Positions 1 to 6,648 are shown, counted from the stretch's first letter. The stretch: 7,727 nt of DNA from Peptococcaceae bacterium (GCA_003132605.1 PKYJ01000034.1:1-7727); one strand, 5' to 3'. The notes: generated from the sequence alone by a model not told the origin. Program-made: numbers and translations.

Positions 1-48
1 TCTGTGTCGAGGGGATGCGATGCGCGCAGGATGATAGCGGAGCTTTTT

Positions 49-85
49 ACCGGGCCAAGGGCATTAGCCGATGGCCTGGTTTTTT
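49..85 (+). terminator. Rho-independent terminator of an upstream gene
   Basis: A 9-bp stem pairs ACCGGGCCA (49-57) with TGGCCTGGT (72-80), with one G-T wobble. The loop can form a further 3-bp stem (60-62 with 67-69). The stem ends in a run of six T (80-85). The T tail is only on the + strand side, so it should end a transcript entering from the left. The gene it serves is outside the window or ends within the first 48 bases; one frame there closes at a TGA at 32-34, which is too little to call. Confidence 0.7.
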
Positions 86-90
86 GAGTA

Positions 91-119
91 GCGCCATCCT
101 GAAAAGTGGACAATATCGA
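91..119 (+). repeat. Left copy of a short dispersed direct repeat
   Basis: Bases 102-119 match 2050-2067 at 16 of 18 positions in the same orientation (core GACAATATCGA), and looser similarity extends left to about 91. The segment CCTGAAAAGTGGACA resembles terminal repeats of IS21-like insertion sequences, but that is from memory and no transposase is present. The TGGACA hexamer is -35-like but has no matching -10 at the right distance. Confidence 0.5.
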
Positions 120-163
120 GAGGGGGCCGGCCTGTTTGGTTAATCCTTGATGGAGGGATTGAA

Positions 164-712
164 GTGCCGTTTTGTTCTGTATGCGGGAAGGAAAACGATG
201 AGCAGGCGCCGTTCTGCGATAACTGCAGGGCACCTCTCCCGGACGGATCAACGATAGGCGCTCAGCCTCAAACCGATCAGAATGAGCGTATGACCGGTGC
301 GCCCCGCGGGAGCGCCAGGCCTATTAACCATGCAGTACTGATCCTGGCCGGAATTATAGTGCTGCTCTGCATCTACTTTGTTTACACTCGTTCGTCCGCG
401 CATGACATCACCACCACCGTGGCCGGCACTGGAACACAGGGCTATACCGGCGATGCGGGACCAGCCACCGGCGCAGAGCTGAATTACCCCATGGGCGTGG
501 CGTTTGATTCCTTCATCAAAGCCGGACAGATCGGGGTTCTGCCTTCCAGCTTTGCAGAAGCGATTGCGCCTGCAACGGGCGAACGCAATATTATCGTTCA
601 GAAATACGAAGAGATCGATGACGCTCTGGTCTACGACAGCATCAAAGAAACTTTGAAGATGTTTAACGAATATCGGGAATATTGTCTCGCTTTTTTGGCG
701 AAGAGAGAGTAG
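164..712 (+). CDS. Chimeric zinc-ribbon/membrane/NHL protein fused to a HepT-like tail (probable pseudogene)
   Basis: This 182-residue ORF reads as two unrelated halves. Residues 4-21 are a CxxC-x10-CxxC zinc ribbon, 56-75 a single hydrophobic membrane helix, and 81-116 the start of an NHL beta-propeller (TTVAGTGTQGYTGDAGPAT followed by LNYPMGVAFDS). The propeller then stops after one blade. From about residue 115 the sequence matches the C-terminal part of HepT/DUF86 HEPN proteins, from IGVLPSSFAEAIAP through RNIIVQKYEEID to the end. In HepT the RNase motif is R-x4-H; here it is R141 and Q146, so the His is lost. The likely origin is a deletion or recombination that joined two genes in frame near nucleotide 510. 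The start is GTG, with GGAGG at 152-156 seven bases upstream. No MntA partner is nearby. It may be untranslated debris or a small membrane protein; function is unknown. Confidence 0.65.
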   Translation: MPFCSVCGKENDEQAPFCDNCRAPLPDGSTIGAQPQTDQNERMTGAPRGSARPINHAVLILAGIIVLLCIYFVYTRSSAHDITTTVAGTGTQGYTGDAGPATGAELNYPMGVAFDSFIKAGQIGVLPSSFAEAIAPATGERNIIVQKYEEIDDALVYDSIKETLKMFNEYREYCLAFLAKRE

Positions 713-741
713 AAAGGCGAAATCCCACCTCTGGGCCCGGC

Positions 742-1875
742 CTATTTGCCCACATCATAGATATAGGCGGGTATTTCCGTGCTGGCCGCACCCAATTGCA
801 GGTTGGACCCTTTAGTCTCGGCAAAATAGTATTTGTTCCCTTTGTATAGATAGTAACTCAGGCTCTCATTGGGAACCTGGCTGTCGCTGAAGACGACGCC
901 CACCGCCATGTGCCCCTGTTCACCGGATGTACCGGAGAAATAGAGCAGGGCCGCTTTGTACCCCAGGCTATTTAAAAGACCTGCCAGCAGGATCGATTTA
1001 TCTCTGCGGCTGCCGCCATCGATCAGCGTTTGCGCGGGCAGTTCCGGAAAGGCGGTCAACTTGTAAGGGATAGCGTTCCCGACAAAGCTCTGCACAAATT
1101 CTGCCTCATGGAAATAGTCACACCCGACAGTTTTGGCGGTGGCGCCCAGAGCTACGGCCAGGTCATTAACCCAGGGAGCATTAGACGCATCGTAGACCCA
1201 GGAAGTCAGATCGCCGTTATTTGTTGCCGCATCGGCGAAAATCAGGGTCTTTTCATCGGCTGCCACGGTGCTGGTCAGCTCATTCTGTGTATTGGCGTCA
1301 CTACTGTAATATTTATTCAGGTCTTCATTCACCTGCCGGTCCCACTGCAGCAGATTATAACCTCGCGCCGCGTCGCTCGGTACTTCCACGTGCCATTTAT
1401 AGTCCACGCCATCGTAGGTCCATTCCAGGTCACTGCCGGTGGTCTGTATGCCGACCCAGTGAACCGGAGCGACTTCGACGCTCTGACCCGCCACGGACAC
1501 CACTACGGTGGCGCCGGTGGAACTGGTCTCGTCCTGGTCGTCGATCGCGTACAGGGTCACCTGATGCGACCCGGCATCCAATTGATAGCTAAACTTCTCC
1601 GTGGCGTTCACCTGGTTCCCGTCGATCTGCCACAGGTAGCTCAGGCCGGAGCCGGTGCTGGCAGAGGCGTCAAAACTCACCAACGCCTCCTGCCCCTGGG
1701 CCACGGAGAGTTGCAACTGCTGGCCGTCGCCGGCGCTCTGGCCGCCGGACTGGATCTGCAGGTGGGCAGCCGTCGGCCCTCCGTTCAACTGCGCCTGGGA
1801 AGAGGCAAAAACAAGAGGGGCGCCGAAAAGTAAGAGCGCAAAACAGACAACTGCTCCCAAAAGCCATTTCTTCAC
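742..1875 (-). CDS. Secreted PKD-domain protein with degenerate transglutaminase-like domain
   Basis: The 377-residue product starts with a clear Sec signal peptide (KK, hydrophobic core to about residue 23, VFA-SS cleavage site), so it is exported. Residues about 58-128 form a PKD-like Ig fold (FDASAST, then LSYLWQIDG, then LDAGSHQVTLYAIDD). Residues about 280-360 match the transglutaminase-like/NlpC-type core, with the helix DKSILLAGLLNSLGY, then GHMAVGV carrying His322, then YYFAETKGSN carrying Glu353. The usual G-x-C-x-D-K active-site motif reads G288-S-R290-R-D-K, so the nucleophilic Cys is replaced by Arg. A non-catalytic binding or structural role is therefore inferred. The start is GTG with GGGGGT (complement of 1885-1890) nine bases upstream. 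It converges on the chimeric ORF with a 29-base gap and no clear terminator. Substrate and partner are unknown. Confidence 0.8.
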   Translation of the reverse strand: MKKWLLGAVVCFALLLFGAPLVFASSQAQLNGGPTAAHLQIQSGGQSAGDGQQLQLSVAQGQEALVSFDASASTGSGLSYLWQIDGNQVNATEKFSYQLDAGSHQVTLYAIDDQDETSSTGATVVVSVAGQSVEVAPVHWVGIQTTGSDLEWTYDGVDYKWHVEVPSDAARGYNLLQWDRQVNEDLNKYYSSDANTQNELTSTVAADEKTLIFADAATNNGDLTSWVYDASNAPWVNDLAVALGATAKTVGCDYFHEAEFVQSFVGNAIPYKLTAFPELPAQTLIDGGSRRDKSILLAGLLNSLGYKAALLYFSGTSGEQGHMAVGVVFSDSQVPNESLSYYLYKGNKYYFAETKGSNLQLGAASTEIPAYIYDVGK

Positions 1876-2040
1876 TCTTGACTGACCCCCATTTTAACCG
1901 TTTAAAGAGCAGCGGACTCCTGCTTGTGCATATTTAGACTTTAGTTGCCAAATTCCTGCTTTGTGAGGAAAACATTCGGTGAAATTTTGATTAAACCGGC
2001 GAATCTGTTCATGAAACAGTGGCGGCCTTTGCTGTATAGG

Positions 2041-2067
2041 GCTGCCATGGAAAGTAGACAATATCGA
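2041..2067 (+). repeat. Right copy of the short dispersed direct repeat
   Basis: This is the partner of the copy at 91-119, sharing AAAGT, then a one-base difference, then GACAATATCGA. It sits directly upstream of tldD and contributes the -35 hexamer of the tldD promoter. The two copies bracket the chimeric ORF and the transglutaminase-like gene. They could be a duplicated promoter fragment or an insertion-sequence footprint. The rest of the 250-base gap from 1876 holds no gene that I can see, only a weak imperfect palindrome CTGTTCATGAAACAG at 2005-2019. Confidence 0.45.
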
Positions 2068-2083
2068 CAAGCGGGGGTATGAT
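2055..2083 (+). promoter_or_regulatory. Vegetative (sigma-A type) promoter for tldD
   Basis: The -35 is TAGACA at 2055-2060 (5 of 6 match to TTGACA), followed by a 17-base spacer and a -10 of TATGAT at 2078-2083 (5 of 6 match to TATAAT). Transcription would begin near 2090. The ATG codons at 2079 and 2082 lie inside the -10 and could not be in the message, which argues for the downstream GTG at 2127 as the tldD start. Confidence 0.6.
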
Positions 2084-2126
2084 GGAAAATATATACACAT
2101 CATATGAAAATAATGGGGGTAAGCGG

Positions 2127-3539
2127 GTGCTTGATAAATCGGAACTCGAGGAGATCCTGCGGGTAGCGCAGCGGGGGAGTGATTTTGCCGAGGTCTTCAT
2201 GGAGCGGACGGAGTCGACCCGGATCGGCTGCGAGGCCCGGCAGATCGAGCGGGTGATCTCCGGCCGGGAGCAGGGGGCCGGGATCAGGGCGGTGCATGGA
2301 GAAAATACCGCCTACGGCTACACCAACGCCCTGGACAAGGAGAGCCTGCTCAGGCTGGCCGACCAGGTAGGCCGGGCCGCTCAGGCCGGAGAGGTGTCGC
2401 CGGTGGCGCTGCAGCGGCGGGAGTCTCCGGTAGATCTGCCGGTGGCCCGGCGTCCTGACGCCACACCGGTCGAGGACAAGGTGGCCCTGGTCCGGGAGGC
2501 CGAGGAGGCGGCCCGGCGCCAGGACGAGAAGCTGCTGCGGCAGGTTACGGTGGGTTATGCGGATACGATCCAGCAGGTGACCATCGCCAACACCGAGGGC
2601 GTCTACGTCGAGGACGAGCGGGTGCGCTGCCGCATGTCGGTGAACGCCGTGGCCGCCGAGGGGACGGTAATTCAGACCGGCTACGACTCCGTTGGCGGAA
2701 CAAGGGGTGAAGAGCTGTTCGACGGGGAGAAGCCGGCAGACCTCGGGCGGCAGGCGGCCAGGAGGGCGCTTCTGATGCTGAAAGCCCGCCGGGCGCCGGC
2801 GGGGCGCATGGCGGTGGTGCTGTCCGGCGAGGCCGGTGGGACGATGGTCCATGAAGCCTGCGGCCACGGCCTGGAGGCGGACCTCGCCCAGAAGAACCTG
2901 TCGGTCTATTCGGGAAAGAAGGGCGCCCAGGTCGCCTCGGAACTGGTGACGGTGGTGGACGACGGCACCCTGCCGGGGCGGTTCGGGTCGTTCCGGTTCG
3001 ACGACGAGGGAAACCCCGCCCAAAAAACCGTTCTGATCGATCAGGGCATCCTGACTGGTTATATGCACGACCATATTACTGCAGCCAGGGATGGGGTGGC
3101 GCCGACCGGCAACGGGCGCCGGCAGTCCTTTCAGCACCGCCCGATCCCCAGGATGTCCACCACCTACCTGGCCCCCGGGGAGACCCCGCCCGAGGAGATT
3201 ATCAGGGAGACGAAGTCCGGGCTGCTGGTGCGCCATATGGGCGGCGGCCAGGTGAACACCATCAACGGGGACTTCGTCTTCGATGTGCCCGAGGGCTACC
3301 TGATCGAAAACGGCGAGGTGACGGCGCCGGTGCGGGGAGCGACCCTGACCGGCAACGGCCCCGATGTTCTGAAGCAGATCGACCTGGTGGGTAAAGATTT
3401 CGGGTTCTCCCTGGGGATCTGCGGCAAGGAGGGGCAGGGGGTTCCGGTCTCGGACGCCCAGCCGACAATCAGGATACCGTCCCTGGTCGTGGGCGGTATC
3501 ATCGAGGATGATATCGTGGAAGAGGGTGAGGGCGATTAG
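2127..3539 (+). CDS. tldD: TldD, catalytic subunit of the TldD/TldE metalloprotease
   Basis: TldD pairs with TldE to make a cytoplasmic zinc protease that threads unfolded peptides into a closed chamber. In Escherichia coli it matures microcin B17 and degrades the CcdA antitoxin; the substrate in Bacillota is unknown. Numbering from the GTG start (470 residues), the zinc motif HEACGH is at 242-247 and the distal Cys ligand is C432 in GICGKEGQ, followed by the conserved QPTIRIPSLVVGG. All three ligands are present, so the enzyme should be active. Length is close to E. coli TldD (481). I chose GTG 2127 because a good promoter overlaps the upstream ATGs at 2079 and 2082, GGGGG lies seven bases before it, and LDKSELEEIL fits the usual family N-terminus. 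The alternative start at 2079 would add 16 non-conserved residues. tldE follows at once, so the two are probably one operon. Confidence 0.93.
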   Translation: MLDKSELEEILRVAQRGSDFAEVFMERTESTRIGCEARQIERVISGREQGAGIRAVHGENTAYGYTNALDKESLLRLADQVGRAAQAGEVSPVALQRRESPVDLPVARRPDATPVEDKVALVREAEEAARRQDEKLLRQVTVGYADTIQQVTIANTEGVYVEDERVRCRMSVNAVAAEGTVIQTGYDSVGGTRGEELFDGEKPADLGRQAARRALLMLKARRAPAGRMAVVLSGEAGGTMVHEACGHGLEADLAQKNLSVYSGKKGAQVASELVTVVDDGTLPGRFGSFRFDDEGNPAQKTVLIDQGILTGYMHDHITAARDGVAPTGNGRRQSFQHRPIPRMSTTYLAPGETPPEEIIRETKSGLLVRHMGGGQVNTINGDFVFDVPEGYLIENGEVTAPVRGATLTGNGPDVLKQIDLVGKDFGFSLGICGKEGQGVPVSDAQPTIRIPSLVVGGIIEDDIVEEGEGD

Positions 3540-3552
3540 GACCTCAACCGGA

Positions 3553-4890
3553 ATGACCGGGCGGGACCTGGTCAACGCAGTGGTGGATGAGGCCCGGCGC
3601 AGCGGCGCCGAGGCGAGCGAGGCCTATTTCGAGCGCAGCGAGGATGTCACCATCGAGGTCCGGGACGGCGCCATGGAAAATCTCAAGGTGGCCCAGGAAT
3701 CGGGAGTGGGCATCCGCATTCTCCGGAGCGGTTGTCTGGGGTTTGCCTATACCTCCGACCGGTCCTGGACGGCCCTGCGGGAGGCCGTCGACGCCGCCCT
3801 GGCCAACGCCCGGGTGGCCAGCAGCGACCCCTTCAACAACCTGCCGAAGCCGCCTGCGGCATACGCCGGGATGAACCTGGGAGATCCCCGCCTGAAAGAG
3901 ATCCCTCTGGAGGATAAGATAGAACTGGCGCGCCGGATCGAGAGGAGCGGACGGGCCTACGACCCCCGCATCCAGATCACCGAGCAGGCTGCTTACGAGG
4001 AGTCGCACTACCAGGTGAGCATCGCCAACTCTCTTGGCGTGTCGGCCTCGGATGAGGGCAGTTTCTGCGGCGGCGGCGCCTCCCTGGTGGCTGGCGCGGA
4101 CGGTGAGCAGCAGTCCGGATTCGGCATCCAGTATACCAGGAACTACGCCGAGCTTGACCCGGAGGCGATCGGGCGCGAGGCGGCCTTCAAAGCGGTCCGC
4201 CTGTTGGGCGCCAGGCGCCTGCCAACGAAGCGGGCCGCGGTCGTTTTTGACCCCTACGTGGTCACCAATTTTCTGGCGGTGCTTTCCTCGGCCCTGACGG
4301 CGGAAGCGGCGCAGAAGGGTCGCTCCCTGTTTGCGGGAAAAGTGGGCGAGCGGGTGGCGGCCGCCGGAGTCACCGTCATCGACGACGGCGCCCTGCCGGG
4401 CGGCCTGATGAGCGCTCCCTTCGACGGGGAGGGGGTACCCAGCCGGCGCACCATCCTGATCCAGGATGGCAAGCTGACCGGATTCTTGCAGAACTCCTAT
4501 ACGGGCGCCAAGGACGGCCTGGCTTCCACGGGCAACGCCAGCCGGGGCTCCTACAAATCGACCCCGGAGCTGGGCAGCACCAACTTCTACCTGGCGCCGG
4601 GAGAGCTGACGCAGGAACAGATTATCAGACAGACGGACGAGGGCATCTACCTGACCGACGTCATGGGAATGCACACCGTAAACCCTATTTCCGGGGATTT
4701 TTCCGTGGGGGCGGCAGGAATTTGGATCGAACATGGCGAACTTACAACACCGGTAAGGGGTATGGTAATAGCTGGCAACATGCTGGAGTTGCTGGAAGGG
4801 ATCGATGCGGTCGGCAGTGACCTGCGCTTTTTTATCGGCAAGGGGGCGCCTACCGTGAGGGTGGCCAGGCTGACCATCAGCGGCCAATAA
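3553..4890 (+). CDS. tldE: TldE (PmbA), non-catalytic partner of TldD
   Basis: This is the second subunit of the TldD/TldE protease. It has the same fold and domain order as TldD (N-terminal helical/sheet region, then the C-terminal barrel with VIDDGALPGGLMSAPFDGEG and STGNASRGSYKSTP), but the position of HExxxH reads VVTNFL and there is no distal Cys. Loss of zinc ligands is normal for TldE, which shapes the chamber. From ATG 3553 the protein has 445 residues, close to E. coli TldE (450), and starts MTGRDLVNAVVDEARRSGA, as expected for the family. The preceding AGGA (3538-3541) is a weak, distant ribosome site. The frame is also open from ATG 3508 and GTG 3526, which would overlap tldD by 32 or 14 bases; translational coupling from tldD is plausible either way. 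Confidence 0.92.
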   Translation: MTGRDLVNAVVDEARRSGAEASEAYFERSEDVTIEVRDGAMENLKVAQESGVGIRILRSGCLGFAYTSDRSWTALREAVDAALANARVASSDPFNNLPKPPAAYAGMNLGDPRLKEIPLEDKIELARRIERSGRAYDPRIQITEQAAYEESHYQVSIANSLGVSASDEGSFCGGGASLVAGADGEQQSGFGIQYTRNYAELDPEAIGREAAFKAVRLLGARRLPTKRAAVVFDPYVVTNFLAVLSSALTAEAAQKGRSLFAGKVGERVAAAGVTVIDDGALPGGLMSAPFDGEGVPSRRTILIQDGKLTGFLQNSYTGAKDGLASTGNASRGSYKSTPELGSTNFYLAPGELTQEQIIRQTDEGIYLTDVMGMHTVNPISGDFSVGAAGIWIEHGELTTPVRGMVIAGNMLELLEGIDAVGSDLRFFIGKGAPTVRVARLTISGQ

Positions 4891-4891
4891 G

Positions 4892-4918
4892 GACGCCGTC
4901 CCGGATGGCGGGACCGTC
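4892..4918 (+). other. GC-rich hairpin after tldE
   Basis: GACG (4892-4895) and GTCCCG (4898-4903) pair with CGGGAC (4909-4914) and CGTC (4915-4918), giving 10 bp with a CC bulge and a GATGG loop. It starts two bases after the tldE stop. There is no T run, so it is not a standard terminator; it may protect the 3' end of the tldDE message or cause partial read-through control into aroQ. Confidence 0.5.
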
Positions 4919-4959
4919 TGCAAGGAATTGAAGCGGCCTGTGCGCCGCAATCTTTCAGG

Positions 4960-4975
4960 CCGGGCGTAAGCCCGG
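4960..4975 (+). other. Hairpin with GTAA tetraloop upstream of aroQ
   Basis: CCGGGC (4960-4965) pairs perfectly with GCCCGG (4970-4975) around GTAA, a GNRA-type loop. A weaker stem, GCGGC (4933-4937) with GCCGC (4944-4948), precedes it. The hairpin ends seven bases before the aroQ ribosome-binding site at 4983-4990, so it could influence aroQ translation. No promoter is evident in this 105-base gap, so aroQ may be read through from tldE. Confidence 0.45.
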
Positions 4976-4995
4976 ATGCGGCGGAGGTGAAACGG

Positions 4996-5457
4996 ATGCC
5001 GCGTATTATAGTGCTGCACGGTCCCAACCTCAACCTGACCGGGGTGCGGGAACCGGAGATCTACGGGGCGGGCACGCTGGCGGATATTGACGGGGAACTG
5101 CAGCGGCAGGGAGAGGCCCTGGGCATCGAGGTGGAGTGCTTTCAATCCAACCACGAGGGTGACCTGATCGACAGGATCCACGAGGCCGGGCGGTGCTGTG
5201 ACGCCATTATCATCAACCCGGGCGCCCTGACCCATTACAGTTTTGCCTTGCAGGATGCCCTGAGGGCGGTTGGCCTGCCTGTGGTCGAGGTACACATGAG
5301 CAATATCTATGCCCGGGAGGTCTGGCGCCGCCGGTCGGTGATCGCTCCTGTCGCCAGCGGTCAGATTACCGGCTTTGGAAGCCAGAGTTATTCCCTGGCC
5401 CTGACTGCCGCCAGCCGGCTGATTGAGAGGCGGGAAGCGGGTGGGCGCCCGCTGTGA
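4996..5457 (+). CDS. aroQ: 3-dehydroquinate dehydratase, type II
   Basis: This enzyme converts 3-dehydroquinate to 3-dehydroshikimate, the third step of the shikimate pathway to aromatic amino acids. The 153-residue product shows the whole type II signature: GPNLNL (9-14), REPEIYG with catalytic Tyr23, FQSNHEGDLIDRIHEA (49-64), INPGALTHYSFALQDAL with Asn74, EVHMSNIYAREVWRR with catalytic His100 and Arg111, and VIAPVASGQITGFG. Length is typical (about 145-150) for these dodecameric enzymes. ATG 4996 is chosen because GGAGGTGA (4983-4990) is a near-perfect ribosome site five bases upstream; the in-frame GTG at 4987 lies inside that site. Its neighbours, an M24 peptidase and efp, match the yqhS-yqhT-efp order of Bacillus subtilis. 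The stop codon is in the loop of a strong hairpin. Confidence 0.96.
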   Translation: MPRIIVLHGPNLNLTGVREPEIYGAGTLADIDGELQRQGEALGIEVECFQSNHEGDLIDRIHEAGRCCDAIIINPGALTHYSFALQDALRAVGLPVVEVHMSNIYAREVWRRRSVIAPVASGQITGFGSQSYSLALTAASRLIERREAGGRPL

Positions 5458-5465
5458 GCGGGCGC
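5445..5465 (+). other. Perfect 8-bp GC hairpin over the aroQ stop codon
   Basis: GCGCCCGC (5445-5452) and GCGGGCGC (5458-5465) form a perfect stem around TGTGA, which contains the aroQ TGA and also the GTG (5454) that opens the peptidase reading frame. No T run follows, so it is unlikely to be a terminator. A smaller hairpin, GGCATGG (5479-5485) with CCAATGCC (5492-5499, one bulged A), follows closely. Confidence 0.55.
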
Positions 5466-5506
5466 GGAGATGAGAAAAGGCATGGAACGAGCCAATGCCA
5501 ACAAGC

Positions 5507-5574
5507 TCTCACGTCCGACCTCGCCCCTCACACCTCTCAGATGAGAGGCAAGAGGCGGAAGGTTGGAAGCGAGA
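5507..5574 (+). repeat. Long imperfect palindrome between aroQ and the peptidase gene
   Basis: The pyrimidine-rich arm 5507-5539 pairs with the purine-rich arm 5542-5574: 25 of 33 positions are Watson-Crick and one more is G-U, and the tip is perfect (CCTCTCA against TGAGAGG). The centre holds ATG 5541, a candidate start of the peptidase. The size and strand bias suggest a small palindromic insertion of the kind scattered in many genomes, but only this copy is in the window. Confidence 0.5.
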
Positions 5575-6638
5575 AGGCCAGGAGGCTCGGAAGGCTCAGG
5601 AACCTGATGGAGAGACAGAACCTGGATGCCCTGCTGGTCACCAATCCGGACAACAGGAGATACATCAGCGGGTTTACCGGAGAAGGGCTGCTCCTGATCA
5701 CACGCGACGATACCTGCCTGGTCACGGACGGACGCTATGCCACCCAGGCCGGGTTGGAAGCTCCGGATTGGAGGGCGTTGCCTTCTAAAACCTTATCATC
5801 CAAGGCTCTGGCGGAGGTCTGCCGGGAGCAGCATCTGACGAGGATCGGATTTGAAAAGAACGATGTTACCTACCAGCAGTTCGAGAAGTTCCAGGCCGAC
5901 TTCAGCGGCCTGGAACTGCGCCCGGTTCTGGGGCTGGTGGAAAGCCTGCGGCTGATCAAGGATGTCGATGAGATCGCCATGATCCAGGAGGCGGGGGTCG
6001 TCGCCGGGGCGGCTTTCTACTATGCGATCGGGCATATCTGCTCCGGACAGACCGAGCGGGAGATCGCCAGCCGCATCGATTATTTCCTGCGCAGCCGGGG
6101 CGATGGCCCGCCGGCCTTCGAGACGATCGTGGCGGCGGGGGAGCGTGGGGCGATGCCTCACGGGCGCGCCACGCCTGACAAGATCAGGAGCGGCCAGATG
6201 GTGGTGATCGACTTCGGGGCATGCTGCCAGGGGTATATGTCGGACATCACCCGTACGGTGTGCATTGGCCGGTTCGATGCCTTGCAGCGCCAAGTCTACG
6301 GGGTCGTGCTGGAGGCGCAGCTCAGCGCCCTCGATCACGTCAGGCCGGGTGTGATTGCCAGCCAGGTGGACGAGGTGGCGCGGCAGGTGATCACCGGGGC
6401 GGGATTCGGCGATTATTTCACGCACGCCCTGGGACATGGCGTAGGCTTGAATATCCACGAGGCGCCCCGACTCGCTCCCAAACAGGAGATAGCCCTGGAG
6501 GCGGGCATGGTCACGACGGTGGAACCGGGGGTCTACATCCCCGGGTGGGGGGGCGTTCGCATCGAAGACACCGTTCTGGTGACGGAAACCGGGTGTGAGG
6601 TCCTGACCCCTGTAGCCAAGGACTTTATGGTGCTCTGA
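5541..6638 (+). CDS. M24B metallopeptidase, Xaa-Pro aminopeptidase/dipeptidase type (YqhT-like)
   Basis: This is a cytoplasmic two-metal peptidase of the pita-bread fold that likely removes residues ahead of proline. From ATG 5541 (365 residues) there is an N-terminal creatinase-like domain (LDALLVTNPDNRRYISGFTG at 28-47, TDGRYATQA at 62-70) and a catalytic domain from about 140. All five metal ligands are visible: D224 and D235 (VVIDFGACCQGYMSDITRT), H299 (ALGHGVGLNIHEAP), E328 (TVEPGVYIPGWGG) and E342 (RIEDTVLVTE). H207 in PHGRAT is also typical. The start is doubtful. The frame is open from GTG 5454, which overlaps the aroQ stop. ATG 5541 gives the usual family length (YqhT is about 353) but has no ribosome site. 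ATG 5607 has AGGAA upstream but would cut off the first helix, RLGRLRNLM. Its place between aroQ and efp matches yqhT. Confidence 0.9.
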   Translation: MRGKRRKVGSEKARRLGRLRNLMERQNLDALLVTNPDNRRYISGFTGEGLLLITRDDTCLVTDGRYATQAGLEAPDWRALPSKTLSSKALAEVCREQHLTRIGFEKNDVTYQQFEKFQADFSGLELRPVLGLVESLRLIKDVDEIAMIQEAGVVAGAAFYYAIGHICSGQTEREIASRIDYFLRSRGDGPPAFETIVAAGERGAMPHGRATPDKIRSGQMVVIDFGACCQGYMSDITRTVCIGRFDALQRQVYGVVLEAQLSALDHVRPGVIASQVDEVARQVITGAGFGDYFTHALGHGVGLNIHEAPRLAPKQEIALEAGMVTTVEPGVYIPGWGGVRIEDTVLVTETGCEVLTPVAKDFMVL

Positions 6639-6648
6639 GATAGGGCGC

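Noticed and set aside
101..135. Promoter for the chimeric ORF from the left repeat copy
   Set aside because: TGGACA is -35-like, but no -10 hexamer lies 16-18 bases downstream (the bases read GCCTGT).
1030..1833. 267-residue + strand frame opposite the transglutaminase-like gene
   Set aside because: The minus-strand product has a signal peptide and two recognisable domains; the + frame has none.
2100..3575. 491-residue open frame antisense to tldD
   Set aside because: It is a GC-rich shadow of a well-supported gene. The translation is low in recognisable motifs, rich in His/Pro/Arg and Gly, and has no family match that I know.
4892..4918. Intrinsic terminator after tldE
   Set aside because: The stem is good, but it is followed by TGCAAGG with no T run, so it is listed only as a hairpin.
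4933..4995. Riboswitch or T-box in front of aroQ
   Set aside because: The region is short, lacks any conserved core that I recognise, and has no anti-terminator/terminator arrangement.
3544..5295. 583-residue open frame antisense to tldE and aroQ
   Set aside because: It spans two real genes and the gap between them in reverse, which is typical of strong codon-position GC bias. No domain or ribosome site supports it.
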